A stretch of 64,000 bases of DNA from Roseimicrobium gellanilyticum. Lineage in GTDB: Bacteria > Verrucomicrobiota > Verrucomicrobiia > Verrucomicrobiales > Verrucomicrobiaceae. The notes under the pieces were generated by a model. The model saw only the letters and a list, made by a program, of their open reading frames with translations. It had not been told where the DNA came from and did not search any database. Of this stretch, positions 16,809-25,600 are shown piece by piece. The stretch is taken from assembly GCF_003315205.1 (NCBI RefSeq), contig NZ_QNRR01000004.1, forward strand, positions 124,001 through 188,000, given 5' to 3'. The first letter of the stretch is position 1. Each line of letters starts with the position of its first letter. The position numbers and the translations under genes were made by a program.

Positions 16809-16824
16809 CTCGCGATATCGCGAG
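16809..16824. repeat. Perfect 16-bp palindrome
   Basis: CTCGCGATATCGCGAG is fully self-complementary. Its meaning is unknown; it could be a protein-binding site or a remnant of a repeat. Confidence 0.6.
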
Positions 16825-16906
16825 TGAATGGTTTGCGTGTTCGTAGTTGGGAGTTTCCTCGATGCCTGCTGTTTTCAGATTCTTGGGATGTGAGTCCACA
16901 AAACAG

Positions 16907-16938
16907 AAAACCCGCGCTGCACACGCAACGCGGGTTTT
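16907..16938. terminator. Bidirectional Rho-independent terminator
   Basis: Stem AAAACCCGCG (16907-16916) with CGCGGGTTTT (16929-16938). A/T tracts flank both sides, between convergent genes (TPR/CHAT protein and nrdA). Confidence 0.85.
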
Positions 16939-16981
16939 CCAATCTCAATTCTTTGCTGCTTTCGCTGCTTTGCGATGGTCT

Positions 16982-17017
16982 CCTCAGGCTATCAACTATC
17001 AACCATAGACCATCAAC
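16982..17017 (-). repeat. Dispersed 7-bp-phased repeat, family B, copy 2
   Basis: On the minus strand: GTTGATG-GTCTATG-GTTGATA-GTTGATA-GCCTGAG. Ends 10 bp from the nrdA stop. Confidence 0.8.
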
Positions 17018-17027
17018 TCTGCTGCTT

Positions 17028-20000
17028 CTACGTGCAGGCTTCGCATTCCTTGCCGTTGATTGCCTTATCCCTCTGCGCAGCGAGCCACGCGGCGTACTCG
17101 GCGGGGTCTGCGGCAGCGTTGCCGGTGGGCGAGGCGCTCTTGCCCTGGGCAGCAGGGGCGGCGGCTGAGCCACCGGCCTGGGCGATGACGCCGCGCAGTT
17201 CCTTTTCCTTCACCACGGAGGAGGCCTCGATGTTCGTGGCGCTCAGGGTGCGGAGGTAGTAGGTGGTCTTCAGACCCTTGCGCCAGGCGCCGCGGTAGAT
17301 GCGGGACAGCGTGGCAAGGTCCACGGCGGAGTACCACAGGTTCGTGCTCTGGCTCTGGTCGATCCATTTCTGGCGACGAGCAGCGGCGTCGAGGACGTAC
17401 TCGGCATCGATGGCGAAGGCGGTGGCGTAGCGCTTCTTCAGCGCGACGGGCACGTTGTCCATGGGCTCCAGCTCACCATTGGAAAGGATGAGCGATTCGC
17501 GCATGTCGTTATTCCACAGGCCAATCTTCTTCAGATCCTTCACGAGGTAAGGATTGAGCATGAGATAGGCGCCGCCGAGGTTCTCCTTGCCGAAAAGGTT
17601 CTTGTACAGGGGCTCGATGCACGGGCTGCTGCCCATGATGTTCGAGATGGTTGCGGTCGGAGCGATGGCGATGACGTTGCTGTTGCGCATGCCCTGCTTG
17701 GCAATCTTCTCACGCACCGGCTTCCAGTCCATCTTGCCGCCGCGAGGCACTTCGATGGCCACGCCGCGCTCCTCTTCGAGGAGGTCCACGGTGTCTTGCG
17801 GAAGCAGACCACGGGACCACTTGCTGCCTTCGTAGCTGGAGTAGGTGCCACGCTCCGCGGCGAGGTCGCTGGAGGCTTCGTAGGCGTAGTAGGCCACGGC
17901 TTCCATGATCTCGTCGTTGAAGGCCACGCCTTCTTCCGAGCCGAAGGGCACACCCTTGCGATAGAGCGCGTATTGCAGACCCATGACACCGAGACCGATG
18001 GGGCGGTGGCGGGTATTCGCACGGCGCGCGGCTTCCGTGGGGTAGAAGTTGATGTCGATCACGTTGTCCAGCGCACGCACGGCCATGCGGATGGTCTCGC
18101 GCAGCTTGGTGTGGTCGATGTCACCGGAGTCGGTGAGGTGATTTTCCAGCACCACGGAGCCGAGGTTGCACACGGCGGTTTCATCGGCGCTCGTGTTGAG
18201 CGTGATCTCGGTGCACAGGTTCGAGCTGTGGATCACACCCACGTGGTCCTGCGGGCTGCGGACGTTGCACGGGTCCTTGAAGGTGATCCAGGGATGGCCG
18301 GTCTGGAAGAGGAGCTTCAGCATGCTCTTCCACAGGTCGAGCGCGGGAATCTTCTTTCCGTAGATCTCACCCTTGGCGGCCTTCTCTTCATACTCCACGT
18401 ACTTCGATTCGAAGGCGCGGCCGTAGAGCTCGTGCAGCTCGGGCACGTCATTGCTGCGGAAGAGGGTCCATTCCTGGCGGGCCTCCATGCGCTTCATGAA
18501 GAGGTCAGGAATCCAGTTCGCCGTGTTCATGTCGAACGTGCGGCGGCGGAGGTCACCGGTCTGGTCATGCAGGTGAAGGAAGTCCTCCACGTCGTTGTGC
18601 CACGTTTCGAGGTAGGCGCAGCCGGAGCCCTTGCGCTTGCCACCCTGGTTCACGGCCACGAGCTGGTCATTGTGCAGCTTGAGGAAGGGGATGACACCCT
18701 GGGATTCCCCGTTGGTGCCCTTGATGTAGCCACCGGTACCACGCACGGAAGTCCAGGAACCACCGAGGCCGCCCGCCCACTTGCTGAGGAAGGCATTCTC
18801 CGCGATGCCGCGGATCATGATGGACTCGATGTTGTCATCCACCTTGTACAGGTAGCAGGAGGAAAGCTGGGAGTGCAGCGTGCCGGCATTGAAGAGGGTC
18901 GGCGTGCTGGAGCAGAAGCGGCGGCTCTTGTAGAGGGAGTAGAGATTGATGACCTTCGTCACCGCCTCGCTCTTCTCCTGGAGGAAGAGGCCCATGGCCA
19001 CGCGCATCCAGAAGAGCTGGGGCGTTTCGAGACGGCGGGAGGGCTTCACCTTCTTGTCCACGATCAGGTAGCGATCATAGAGCGAGCTGATGCCGAGGAA
19101 GTCGAAGTCGAGGTCCGCCGCCGGGTCGAGGGCTTCTGCGAGGCGGTCGAGATCATAGTTCAGCAGGCGGGGGTCGAGGCGCTCGATCTCCACACCGCGC
19201 TGCAGATTGCGGCGCAGGGCGCGGCGATGGAAGAGTGGCAGAGCTTCGATGCCATCCTTCACGATGTCCCAGCCGAGCACCTCTTCATAGATGTAGGTGA
19301 GCAGGATGCGCGCGGCGAATTTGGCGAAGTCCGCATCATGGCTGATGAGCGTGCGCGCATTCAGGATGATGGTCTTCTTCAGGTCCTCTTTGGACATTTC
19401 CGCAGCGAAGGAGCGGCGGAGTTCCACTTCGATCTCTTCGCGGGTGAGGCAGACATCGAGACCGAGCAGCGCGTAGTCCATGCGCTTGCGGAGGTCCAGG
19501 CCATCCCAGAGGACGCTGGAGCCATCCGTGGAGCGCACGAGGATGAAGCTGTCCTGCTGGGTATCGCCACCGAGCTGGAGCTGCTGCTGCTCGGAGGATT
19601 CCTCCTCGGTGCGGCGCATTTCCTTGCGGTGCGTACGGTAGGCGATGTAGGCGGCAGCCACCTTGAAGTGGCCCTGGCGCATGAGTTCCTCCTGCACCAC
19701 GTCCTGCAGGTCCTCGATGTGCACGAATTGGCGCGCCTCATCGGACATGCGGCGGCTCACGGCATCGGCGATGGCCACGGCGGGCTCGGAGTTCACTTCC
19801 AGGGAGAGGAAGGCCTTGCGCACCGCGGACTCAATCTTGCTCTGGTTCCACGGCACGGCCTCGCCATTGCGCCGGATGACCTTGGTCGGAACCATCACGG
19901 GCTGGGGATTGGAGGTATTATGAGTGGGGATATGGCTTTGCATGCGGGTCACGACACTGCGTGCAAGGTCATGCTGATTATAACGAACGAGGGTGCGCTC

Positions 20001-20384
20001 GATGATGCGGTAGATTTCCTCGGAGCGGAGCACCGGAGCGCCCTGCTGGTCGCGCAGCTCGGTCTCACGGGTGCGGCGGGCCAGTTCATCCGCCACGGTC
20101 AGGGCGATGGTGCGGACGAGGTCGCGGTTCCGCTCGGTGTAGATTTCGTCCTGCTTTTTGCGGGAGAGCTGGAGGTCCGCGAGCGCATTGCCCACAGTAT
20201 CAGCAATTTCTCCCATGTCGAAGGGGCGGCGCATGCCGTCCACCTCCACCTCCATGCCGGGCTCCAGAAGCTCGGCGCAGCCGCTCGCAAGCCCGCGCCA
20301 GTCAAAGTGCGGACGCAGTTCCTTGGACAGGTTGGCAAGGCGCTTGAGCGCCCTGTCTTCATCAATCAGGTGGCGGGAAATCAT
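17028..20384 (-). CDS. nrdA: Ribonucleoside-diphosphate reductase, alpha (catalytic) subunit, class I
   Basis: 1118 residues, longer than the ~760 of E. coli NrdA because of an N-terminal extension. ATP-cone modules are visible at about 165-255 (IRRNGEAVPWNQSKIESAV) and 275-375 (TDGSSVLWDGLDLRKRM), plus a cone-like region at 40-140. Catalytic core: FNAGTLHSQLSSCYL, NLCTEITLNT and CNLGSVVLENH (active-site cysteines), and RNSNVIAIAPTATISNIMG. The C-terminus ECEACT supplies the redox pair Cys1114/Cys1117 that thioredoxin-type partners reduce. It reduces ribonucleoside diphosphates to deoxy forms with NrdB, encoded just upstream. Multiple ATP cones also occur in chlamydial NrdA and suggest dATP/ATP allosteric control. 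Confidence 0.95.
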   Translation of the reverse strand: MISRHLIDEDRALKRLANLSKELRPHFDWRGLASGCAELLEPGMEVEVDGMRRPFDMGEIADTVGNALADLQLSRKKQDEIYTERNRDLVRTIALTVADELARRTRETELRDQQGAPVLRSEEIYRIIERTLVRYNQHDLARSVVTRMQSHIPTHNTSNPQPVMVPTKVIRRNGEAVPWNQSKIESAVRKAFLSLEVNSEPAVAIADAVSRRMSDEARQFVHIEDLQDVVQEELMRQGHFKVAAAYIAYRTHRKEMRRTEEESSEQQQLQLGGDTQQDSFILVRSTDGSSVLWDGLDLRKRMDYALLGLDVCLTREEIEVELRRSFAAEMSKEDLKKTIILNARTLISHDADFAKFAARILLTYIYEEVLGWDIVKDGIEALPLFHRRALRRNLQRGVEIERLDPRLLNYDLDRLAEALDPAADLDFDFLGISSLYDRYLIVDKKVKPSRRLETPQLFWMRVAMGLFLQEKSEAVTKVINLYSLYKSRRFCSSTPTLFNAGTLHSQLSSCYLYKVDDNIESIMIRGIAENAFLSKWAGGLGGSWTSVRGTGGYIKGTNGESQGVIPFLKLHNDQLVAVNQGGKRKGSGCAYLETWHNDVEDFLHLHDQTGDLRRRTFDMNTANWIPDLFMKRMEARQEWTLFRSNDVPELHELYGRAFESKYVEYEEKAAKGEIYGKKIPALDLWKSMLKLLFQTGHPWITFKDPCNVRSPQDHVGVIHSSNLCTEITLNTSADETAVCNLGSVVLENHLTDSGDIDHTKLRETIRMAVRALDNVIDINFYPTEAARRANTRHRPIGLGVMGLQYALYRKGVPFGSEEGVAFNDEIMEAVAYYAYEASSDLAAERGTYSSYEGSKWSRGLLPQDTVDLLEEERGVAIEVPRGGKMDWKPVREKIAKQGMRNSNVIAIAPTATISNIMGSSPCIEPLYKNLFGKENLGGAYLMLNPYLVKDLKKIGLWNNDMRESLILSNGELEPMDNVPVALKKRYATAFAIDAEYVLDAAARRQKWIDQSQSTNLWYSAVDLATLSRIYRGAWRKGLKTTYYLRTLSATNIEASSVVKEKELRGVIAQAGGSAAAPAAQGKSASPTGNAAADPAEYAAWLAAQRDKAINGKECEACT

Positions 20385-20409
20385 GGCTGTAGAGGGAGTG
20401 TTGGTTGAA

Positions 20410-20456
20410 GGAAAGGGGCGCAGGGAACGGTGATCCCTGCCGGCGCGCCCCTTTCC
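20410..20456 (-). promoter_or_regulatory. Strong hairpin in the nrdB-nrdA intercistronic gap
   Basis: GGAAAGGGGCGC (20410-20421) pairs perfectly with GCGCCCCTTTCC (20445-20456), and an inner AGGGA/TCCCT stem extends it. There is no long U-tract. It may act as a partial attenuator or mRNA stabiliser setting the nrdB:nrdA ratio. Confidence 0.55.
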
Positions 20457-20492
20457 AGGGCCATGGCCGGCAGGCCGGATGAAGGTGGTTAC

Positions 20493-21578
20493 TTAGAACT
20501 CGTCGTCACTGCCGACGACAAGGGAGCCACGAGTCTGGTACTCGGTGACCTTCTGTTCGAAGAAGTTCGTCTCCTTCTTCACGTCCATGACTTCGATGAG
20601 CCATGGGAGCGGGTTCTTCACACCCGGGTTGAGCAGGGGCAGGCCCACGCCGGTGAGGCGGCGGTCAGCGATGTAGTCGATGTACTGCTCAAATTCGTCG
20701 GCGCTCAGGCCCACGGCGCCCACAGGGAGGCAGTCGCGGATGAACTCCTTCTCCAGCGTCACGGCCTCGCGCATGATGTCCACGAGCTGGCTGCGGAACT
20801 CCGGGCTCCAGATATCGGGATTTTCATCCACGAGGTCCATGAACAGGTTGCGGAAGAGCTCAATGTGGTTGCTCTCATCCCGCAGTGTGTAGCGGAACAT
20901 CTGGCCGATGCCGGGGAACTTGTTCTGCCGGTAGAGGCTGAGGATCATGCCGAACAGGCCGTAGAACTGGGTGCCCTCCATGCACTGGCCGAAGACGAAG
21001 ATATTCTGCGCCAGCAGGCGCTTGTTCTCTGTCTGGGTCAGGTCGAGGTCGCGGCGCAGGGCGTGCGACACACGGGTGACAAATTCGTTCTTCTTCTTGA
21101 TGGACTCCACCTGCTCGAACATCGCCTCGCACTCGTGCGGGTTGATGCCCAGGCTGGAGATCATGTAGAGGAGGCTGTCCGCGTGGATGTTTTCCTCATG
21201 GGCGTGGCGGCCCAGCACGAGCTTCAGTTCGGGAGCAGTGACCAGCTCACGCACCACGTGCATGACATTGTCTCCCACGATGCCCTCGGCGGCGGAGAAA
21301 TAGCCGATGCCCATCATGATGATCCAGCGCTCGGTCTCGGTCAGCGCGTTGGGGGAGCGCCACTGTTCGGCGTCCTTCTGCATGCTGATGTCCTCCGGCT
21401 CCCAGTGGTTGGCCTTCATCTTGCGATAGAGGTCGTAGGCCCACTTGTATTTGAGGGGAAGGAGATTGAAGGCCTCGGTCTTGCGGCCGTTGATGATGCG
21501 TTTGGCCGTGTAGGCGGCCTCGGCCTTATCCTGGTCGAGGACAAACTTGCGGTCTCCGATTTGGTAAGTCTTTTCCAT
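20493..21578 (-). CDS. nrdB: Ribonucleotide reductase beta subunit, class Ic-like (no radical tyrosine)
   Basis: 361 residues. The ferritin-like metal site is complete: Glu98 (AAEGI), Glu129 and His132 (EENIH), Glu201 (CMEG), Glu235 and His238 (RDESNH). In standard class Ia proteins the first ligand is Asp and a Tyr sits four residues after the first His. Here that position is Leu136 (sequence ENIHADSLL). Spacings match the chlamydial class Ic protein, which has Glu and Phe at these two sites and uses a Mn(IV)/Fe(III) cofactor instead of a tyrosyl radical. So it should generate the NrdA thiyl radical without tyrosyl radical; Mn/Fe use is inferred. Transcribed ahead of nrdA with a 108-bp gap. 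Confidence 0.95.
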   Translation of the reverse strand: MEKTYQIGDRKFVLDQDKAEAAYTAKRIINGRKTEAFNLLPLKYKWAYDLYRKMKANHWEPEDISMQKDAEQWRSPNALTETERWIIMMGIGYFSAAEGIVGDNVMHVVRELVTAPELKLVLGRHAHEENIHADSLLYMISSLGINPHECEAMFEQVESIKKKNEFVTRVSHALRRDLDLTQTENKRLLAQNIFVFGQCMEGTQFYGLFGMILSLYRQNKFPGIGQMFRYTLRDESNHIELFRNLFMDLVDENPDIWSPEFRSQLVDIMREAVTLEKEFIRDCLPVGAVGLSADEFEQYIDYIADRRLTGVGLPLLNPGVKNPLPWLIEVMDVKKETNFFEQKVTEYQTRGSLVVGSDDEF

Positions 21579-21685
21579 GGCAGCGACAGAGGTGATTTTG
21601 GGGTTGAAGAAGGCGGGTAAGTGACGGATGCGTAACGAGCCAACTGAACCGCGGAGGACCTCAACAAGCGGTGGGGTGTTTCATA

Positions 21686-21734
21686 ACCACCATATCTTGG
21701 TCGCGCGGTTCGCATCATGCACAAGATGTGGGGT
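21686..21734 (-). promoter_or_regulatory. Possible paired operator sites upstream of nrdB (NrdR-like spacing)
   Basis: Two related 16-bp sites, ACCACCATATCTTGGT (21686-21701) and GCACAAGATGTGGGGT (21719-21734), are offset by 33 bp. NrdR boxes occur as pairs about 31-33 bp apart, but these sites match the NrdR consensus poorly. Only the spacing, the partial palindromy and the location are suggestive. Confidence 0.25.
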
Positions 21735-22083
21735 GCGATCCAGCAAAAACTACAACCTGTTGCGTCACGGACCGCAATTCCACGCAATCACTAGGGGAGG
21801 AGCGTGAAAATATTTTTGGCGCGTAAAAACGGATGGCTGGAAAAACAGAGATTACTCCAAACACGAGTGTGTGTCATAAAAGCCATCATAAGGCGTTGAG
21901 GGTCAATAGTCTGGTTTTCAGGATAGCTAAGGAGTGTGAAGAATTGCGTTTTACAAAAATTGTTCAAAGAAACAGTAGTGCCAGGGATGGGATACGGGCG
22001 GGAAGGAGAGAAAGGCCGTGTTTGGGAGCAAATTTGGCCGAAAATGGGCGCTATCGTGCCAAATGGTGAACCATCGGCTGCTC

Positions 22084-22110
22084 AAAGGAGCGCGGACACT
22101 CCTGTCCGCT
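22084..22110 (+). repeat. 27-bp inverted repeat, left arm
   Basis: Perfect reverse complement of 22221-22247. Contains a smaller palindrome CGGACA-CTCC-TGTCCG, so each arm can also fold alone. Confidence 0.8.
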
Positions 22111-22220
22111 ACCCCTGACTCACCACCTTCTGTCATGTTGCAGGCAAGGCCGCATGCCGCCAGCTGCTTCTGAAAAGGGATGGGCGTCTTCTACGTCCGA
22201 TAGTTCGCTGGATTGCAGAC

Positions 22221-22247
22221 AGCGGACAGGAGTGTCCGCGCTCCTTT
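22221..22247 (-). repeat. 27-bp inverted repeat, right arm
   Basis: Mate of 22084-22110, separated by 110 bp. Confidence 0.8.
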
Positions 22248-22403
22248 GGCCGGCCGCTTCGGTCGCTGCGCAAAGACGGGATTCAGCATTTCGTGGTATG
22301 AAACCGGGTGTGTAACACGGGTCGCATAGCGAACGCTAAGCGTGTCGATAGCGTGTCGCTCAGCGTTCGCTAAGCGACGTTTCTGTGAGTCGATAGCGTT
22401 ACG

Positions 22404-22431
22404 CCACCACCCACCACCCACCACCCACCCC
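22404..22431. repeat. Heptanucleotide run (CCACCAC)3 plus partial unit
   Basis: Three perfect 7-bp units and a diverged fourth. Short, but it repeats the 7-bp period seen in other spacers of this window. Confidence 0.7.
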
Positions 22432-22661
22432 GTAGATACATATACAGCTTGCTGGAGAGAGAGTAACCACGCGGTGGTGAGGAACTGCGGGAAAGCCGCG
22501 TTCAAACCCAAACGGACTTGTCGGCTTCCCTGACCGAGGTTAAGGTGTTCAGTCACCACTTTGTGATGTCTGGTGAAGGGCATGGCTTGCCTTTCCCCTC
22601 CATTCACCTCCCTTCTTGCCTCCGGGCCGATTTGGCGGATGCTTGGCGCCCCTCATTCCCT

Positions 22662-25600
22662 ATGCTCCGTCCAGGTTTCCTTTTTCTGCTCACGGCTTCG
22701 GTATCGCTCTCGCTTGTCTGTGTGACCTTCACCTCCCCGGTGCAGGGGGCGCAGACTTCCTCAAAGAAAAAATCGAGCGCCTCCTCCTCGAAGAGCAAGG
22801 GAAAGGGGAAGACTCCGACCTCGACGGACGCGAAGAAGAAGACTGAGTCGACCCCTGCTCCAGCCCCCGCGCCCGCACCTGTGGCGCCGCCCGCGCTGCC
22901 GAATGAGGAAGACAAGCCCGTGCCCGTGCCGCCGCTGCCTTCCCAGAAGCTGCAACTGCACAAGTGGTCCGGCGCGCTCAATGTGCCAGACCCGGTGGCA
23001 GTCACGGTAGACCCGCAGGGGCGCGTGTACGTGACGCAGACGACGCGCCGCAAGGTGGGAGACCTGGACATCCGTGAGCACACGCAGTGGATTCCCAATG
23101 ACGTGGCGATGGAGAGCATCGAGCAGAAGAAGGCGTTCTACCATGACGTGCTCGCCCCGGGGAAGACGCTCCGCCCGCGCGGCAGCCTGAAGGACCACAA
23201 CAAGGATGGCTCCATCGACTGGAAGGACCTCACCGTGCACACTGAGCGCATCTACCGCCTGGAGGACACGGATAAGGACGGCACGGCGGACAAGATCACG
23301 CTCTTTGCCGAGGGCTTCAACACGGAGGTCACGGGCATCGCTGCCGGCATCCTGTACCATGACGGCTGGGTGTACTGCACCATCGCGCCGGACCTGTGGC
23401 GCCTGCGCGACACGAATGATGACGGCGTGGCGGATGAGCGCGAGGTCGTGGCGCATGGCTTCGGCCACCACATCGCGTATGCAGGCCATGACATGCACGG
23501 CCTCACCGTGGGGCCTGACGGGCGCATCTACTGGACCATCGGCGACAAGGGCGTGAACGTCCTCACGAAGGAGGGCAAGCGGGTCGCGAAGCCGCATGAA
23601 GGATGCGTGCTGCGTTGCGAGCCGGACGGGAAGAATTTCGAAATCTTCGCCCATGGTCTGCGGAATGTGCAGGAGATCGCCTTCGACGAGCACGGCAATC
23701 TCTTCGGCGTGGACAACGATGCGGACAAGACGGGCGAAAAGGAACGCTTCGTCTACATCACCGAGGGCAGCGACTCCGGATGGCGCTGCACCTACCAGTA
23801 CATGAAGGGGTGGATTCCCTGGATGGACGAGGGCCTGTGGAAGCCGCGCTTTGCCGGGCAGCCAGAGTACATCACCCCGCCACTGGCTCAGGGTCATGAT
23901 GGTCCTGCGGGTTTTGTCTTTAATCCCGGAACAGCGCTCGCGGCTCCCTGGAGGCAGGGTTTCTTTGGAAACCAGTTCCCGAGTGGGAAGATGAATGTCT
24001 TCCGCGTGGCACCGTCCGGGGCGTCCTTCACGGTGACGCAGGATGCGACAGTGAACAGCGGTGTCATGGGCATCGGCATGAGCTGGGGTCCCGAGGGCAA
24101 GCTCTACCTGGCTGACTGGATGGGTGGCTATCCGCTGGATGAACTGGGCGCGATCTGGACCGTGGATGACCCCACGGGCACGGACAGCACGGAGCGACAG
24201 GAAACGCTGACCCGCCTGCGCGAGGGCTTCAGCAATCCGGAGGCCGTGGAGCCGCTGGCCTACCTCGGGCATGCCGACCAGCGCGTGCGTCTGGCGGCAC
24301 AGTTTGAGATTGTAAAGCGGGGTGAGTTTGCTCGCTTGGAAGAAGTTGCGAAGAATGCCAACCAGCCGCGTCTCGCCCGCATCCATGCGCTGTGGGGACT
24401 GGGCCAGGGCATGCGTGCCGGGAAGGTGGAGCGGGGGAGTGTGGAGGGGCTTATCACGGCTCTGGCGGAGGATAAGGACCTCGAAGTCCGTGCCCAACTC
24501 GCGAAGGTGGTGGGAGACTCGCAAAACGATAGTTCGTTTGGCGCGAAGCTCCTTTCTTTGCTGAAGGACCGCAGCCCGCGCGTGCGCTTTCAAGCGGCCG
24601 TCGCATTGGGCAAGCTGCAGGTGAAAGAGGCCACGCCAGAACTGCTGGCCCAACTCGCCCTCAATGCCGACAAGGATGCGTACCTGCGCCACGCGCTGGT
24701 GAGCGGCCTGACGGGCTGCGCGACCACCGGGGAACTGGCGGCGACGGCGACGCACGAGTCCCGTTCCGTGCGACTGGGTGCGGTGCTGGCGTTGCGTCGC
24801 CGGGCAGATGGGGCGGTTTCGGCGTTCCTTGAGGATAAAGATGCAGCGGTCGCTACCGAGGCGGCGCGGGCCATTCATGACGATGAGTCCATTCCTGCCA
24901 AGTTGCCCGAGCTGGCGGCTTCTTTGGATTCAAAGCGAGTCGTTCCTGATGCGTTTACCCGTCGTGTGCTGAATGCAAATTTCCGCATCGGTGACACCGC
25001 GGGAGCGGAACGCGTGGTGAGTTATGCCCTCCGTGAAGATGCCGCGCTCCCCGTGCGGAATGAAGCACTGACCCTTCTCACTCTCTGGTGCACGCCGCCT
25101 CCACTGGACCGTGCGGATGGACGTGCGCGCACGCTCGAAGCTCGCGATGAGAAAGCCATCGCGGACGTGTTGCGTCCCCATCTGGACCAGCTCATGGCCC
25201 TCAAGGATACGGGCCTCAAGACACTGGCCATCCAAATCCTCATCGCCTACAAGTTGCCGGTTGAAGCGAACGTGGCCGCCGCTGCCGTGATGGAAGGCAG
25301 TGCGCCAGCGGAGACGCGCATCGGCGCGCTGCAGCTGCTCGCCACCCAGCACGGTGGCTCGGCGGAACTGGGCAAGACCCTGACCGCGCTCGTGGAAGGC
25401 AAGGCTCAGCCGCAAGCCCAGGCCCAGGCCCGAGGAAAAACGAAAACTCAAGCCCAGACCCAACCCCAGGCTCAGACTCCGGAGACCCTGCGCATTGCCG
25501 CGCTGGAGATTCTGGCCCGGGAAAAGCCAGAGGTCGCCATCGAGCAGGCCGGGAAGCTGCTGACCTCCGGATCCACCTTGGAAAAGCAGAAGTGCCTGGC

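Larger units (their letters stand above)
21579..22661. other. Long repeat-bearing intergenic region between divergent nrdB and the PVC haem protein
   Basis: About 1.08 kb without a convincing gene. It contains possible regulatory repeats upstream of nrdB, a 27-bp perfect inverted repeat pair, an inverted repeat at 22329-22342/22357-22370 (GCGAACGCTAAGCG and its near complement) and a short heptamer run. The sections 21790-22080 and 22110-22220 show nothing recognisable. Confidence 0.5.

Noticed and set aside
17796-20408. 870-codon plus-strand open frame
   Set aside because: It lies antisense to nrdA, whose motifs are unambiguous. The product is a Val/His/Glu/Gly-rich sequence typical of the reverse strand of GC-rich genes.
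21833-22069. 78-codon plus-strand frame
   Set aside because: Weak protein character, no ribosome site, and it sits in a repeat-bearing spacer.
22191-22607. 138-codon minus-strand frame
   Set aside because: It runs through inverted repeats and the CCACCAC heptamers, giving unlikely protein composition.
22761-24878. 705-codon minus-strand open frame
   Set aside because: Antisense to the PVC haem-binding protein gene, which has clear domains and a signal peptide.
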